Below are positions 63,223 through 64,000 of a stretch of DNA of 64,000 nucleotides, piece after piece; position 1 is the first letter of the stretch, and each line of letters opens with the position of its first letter. Under the pieces are notes generated by a model. That model was given only the letters and a program-made list of their open reading frames with translations. It made no database searches and was not told where the DNA came from. A program made the translations under genes and the position numbers. This DNA is from JANQSS01 sp965249735 (lineage in GTDB: Bacteria; Bacteroidota; Bacteroidia; Chitinophagales; Saprospiraceae). The DNA lies in assembly GCA_965249735.1 (NCBI GenBank), contig CBDFMS010000023.1:538673-602672 (forward strand). The letters are read 5' to 3'.

Positions 63223-63968
63223 ATGATAATCCCACAACACCGAACGAATATTGGATCCCAGCCGGACAGCGAATCAATCCATTGTCCTCAAATATACTGG
63301 CACTGAGTCTGGACTGGCAGATGACAAACTTCACACATTTACACGCAGGAGTTTTTAACAGAGTATCCACTAATGTATCAGCATTCAAAAATGGAGCAAA
63401 TATCTTTTTTTTCTGAGTCACTTATAGATCGACAAATTACACAAGGTGATTTTAGAAGTTCCGGATTTGAAATCTCTCTGGAAAAGAAAAAATCACAATA
63501 CCGATACTTCTTATCATACAGCTACTCGGATTCCAAAGTTCGGTTTGATGACATTAACGATGGAAATTATTACAATGCCGATGCGAATTTTCAGCACGAC
63601 TTCAATTTACAAGGCTCGCTTATCATGAGCAAAAATATCTCACTAGGTGCAAATTGGCAATTGCGTAGCGGCGATCTGATCACTTTGCCTTCAGGATTTG
63701 GTTATGTCGCCGGATTTCCTTTTGAAAATCTATACTGACAGAAACAACTACAGATTACCAAATTATAATCGACTTGACATATCGGCCAATTTGTTACTGA
63801 TTCAACGAGATCGTTATAAGTTGATTTGAGTTTAGGCTTTATAATTTGACCGGTCAATTTAATGCGTTTCAATCGACGGTGACTCCTGACGTAGGGCCAC
63901 CGAAAATCGAAACATTGGCCCTCTCACGAACTACACCATTCATTCACCTCAAACTTAGTGTTCAATGA
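63156..63968 (+). pseudogene. Frame-shifted 3' part of the same TonB-dependent receptor
   Basis: The rest of the barrel is recognisable in successive frames. LLDKLLLQTSWSRTSQYILR onward runs from 63156. After the eight-T run at 63405-63412 the frame changes and SESLIDRQITQGDFRSSGFE continues. Another change at the four-A run near 63725 gives IYTDRNNYRLPNYNRLD, and changes at T runs near 63826 and 63838 lead to YNLTGQFNAFQSTV, ending at TGA 63966-63968. All five shifts are one base, in A/T runs. The receptor is either a recent pseudogene or intact with sequence errors in this stretch. Confidence 0.85.
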
Positions 63969-64000
63969 GGGTAATGACTAAATTCCTTTGGATACCATTA
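63965..64000 (+). CDS. Start of a further gene, cut by the window end
   Basis: The receptor's final TGA overlaps an ATG (63965-63967, ATGA), and the frame stays open for twelve codons, MRVMTKFLWIPL, to the window edge. This looks like the beginning of a signal peptide. In Bacteroidota a DUF4249 lipoprotein often follows such receptors, which is a guess that these few residues cannot test. Confidence 0.45.
   Translation, partial: MRVMTKFLWIPL

Overview
The window is ordinary-density, moderately AT-rich bacterial chromosome from a member of the Bacteroidota, most likely a Saprospiria-like lineage. The grounds are: two proteins with type IX secretion (T9SS) type A sorting domains, alternative complex III (ActABCDEF) joined to a caa3-like oxidase operon, a FecI-like sigma / FecR / STN-TonB receptor trio, Spy-like and FadL-like envelope proteins, DUF3127 and DUF1761 proteins, and promoter boxes of the Bacteroidota TAnnTTTG type. 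Placement below phylum level is inference.

Layout. 1-8 kb: the 3' end of purL, a thioredoxin-fold lipoprotein broken by a T-run frameshift, xseAB, msrB, tRNA-Arg(TCT), an unknown secreted protein paired with a patatin-like phospholipase, and a DASS/SLC13 carboxylate transporter. 8-15.9 kb: a DUF1761 membrane protein, a giant nine-repeat T9SS-secreted protein, ung, DUF423, M32 carboxypeptidase and an outer-membrane barrel. 15.9-32.3 kb: one minus-strand run of 14 genes encoding quinol oxidation (ActA-F), cytochrome oxidase (subunits II, I, two III-type, IV), heme O synthase and assembly proteins. Electrons would pass from menaquinol through ActB/C/F to the c-type hemes of ActA/ActE, then to CuA of subunit II and to the heme-copper centre of subunit I. 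32.4-45 kb: thyA, a UbiD decarboxylase, an rRNA m5C methyltransferase, an AGCS transporter, folK with a deoxynucleoside kinase, two alpha/beta hydrolases, 3-hydroxyacyl-CoA dehydrogenase, cutA and a TRAP-type binding protein. 44-52 kb: two Spy/CpxP-like proteins, a second T9SS cargo, a FadL-like porin, an extreme low-complexity secreted protein, proS and DUF3127. 52.4-55.1 kb: a complete IS21-family element with perfect 7-bp target duplications. 55-59.7 kb: a glycosyltransferase, dihydroorotase, purK-purE and ubiX. 59.7-64 kb: ECF sigma factor, FecR anti-sigma and a TonB receptor whose 3' third is broken by five frameshifts, followed by the start of another gene at the window edge.

The most unusual items are a cytochrome oxidase subunit II fused to a C-terminal OmpA-type peptidoglycan-binding domain (with two extra N-terminal membrane segments); an SCO-position protein in the same operon that has lost the SCO copper-site motif; an enlarged subunit III loop; and an IS21 insertion that landed exactly on the last codons of a glycosyltransferase gene and replaced its stop codon with one supplied by the IS terminal repeat. 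I see no CRISPR array, prophage, rRNA operon or recognisable riboswitch. Apart from the oxidase architecture, nothing here clearly amounts to an undescribed system.
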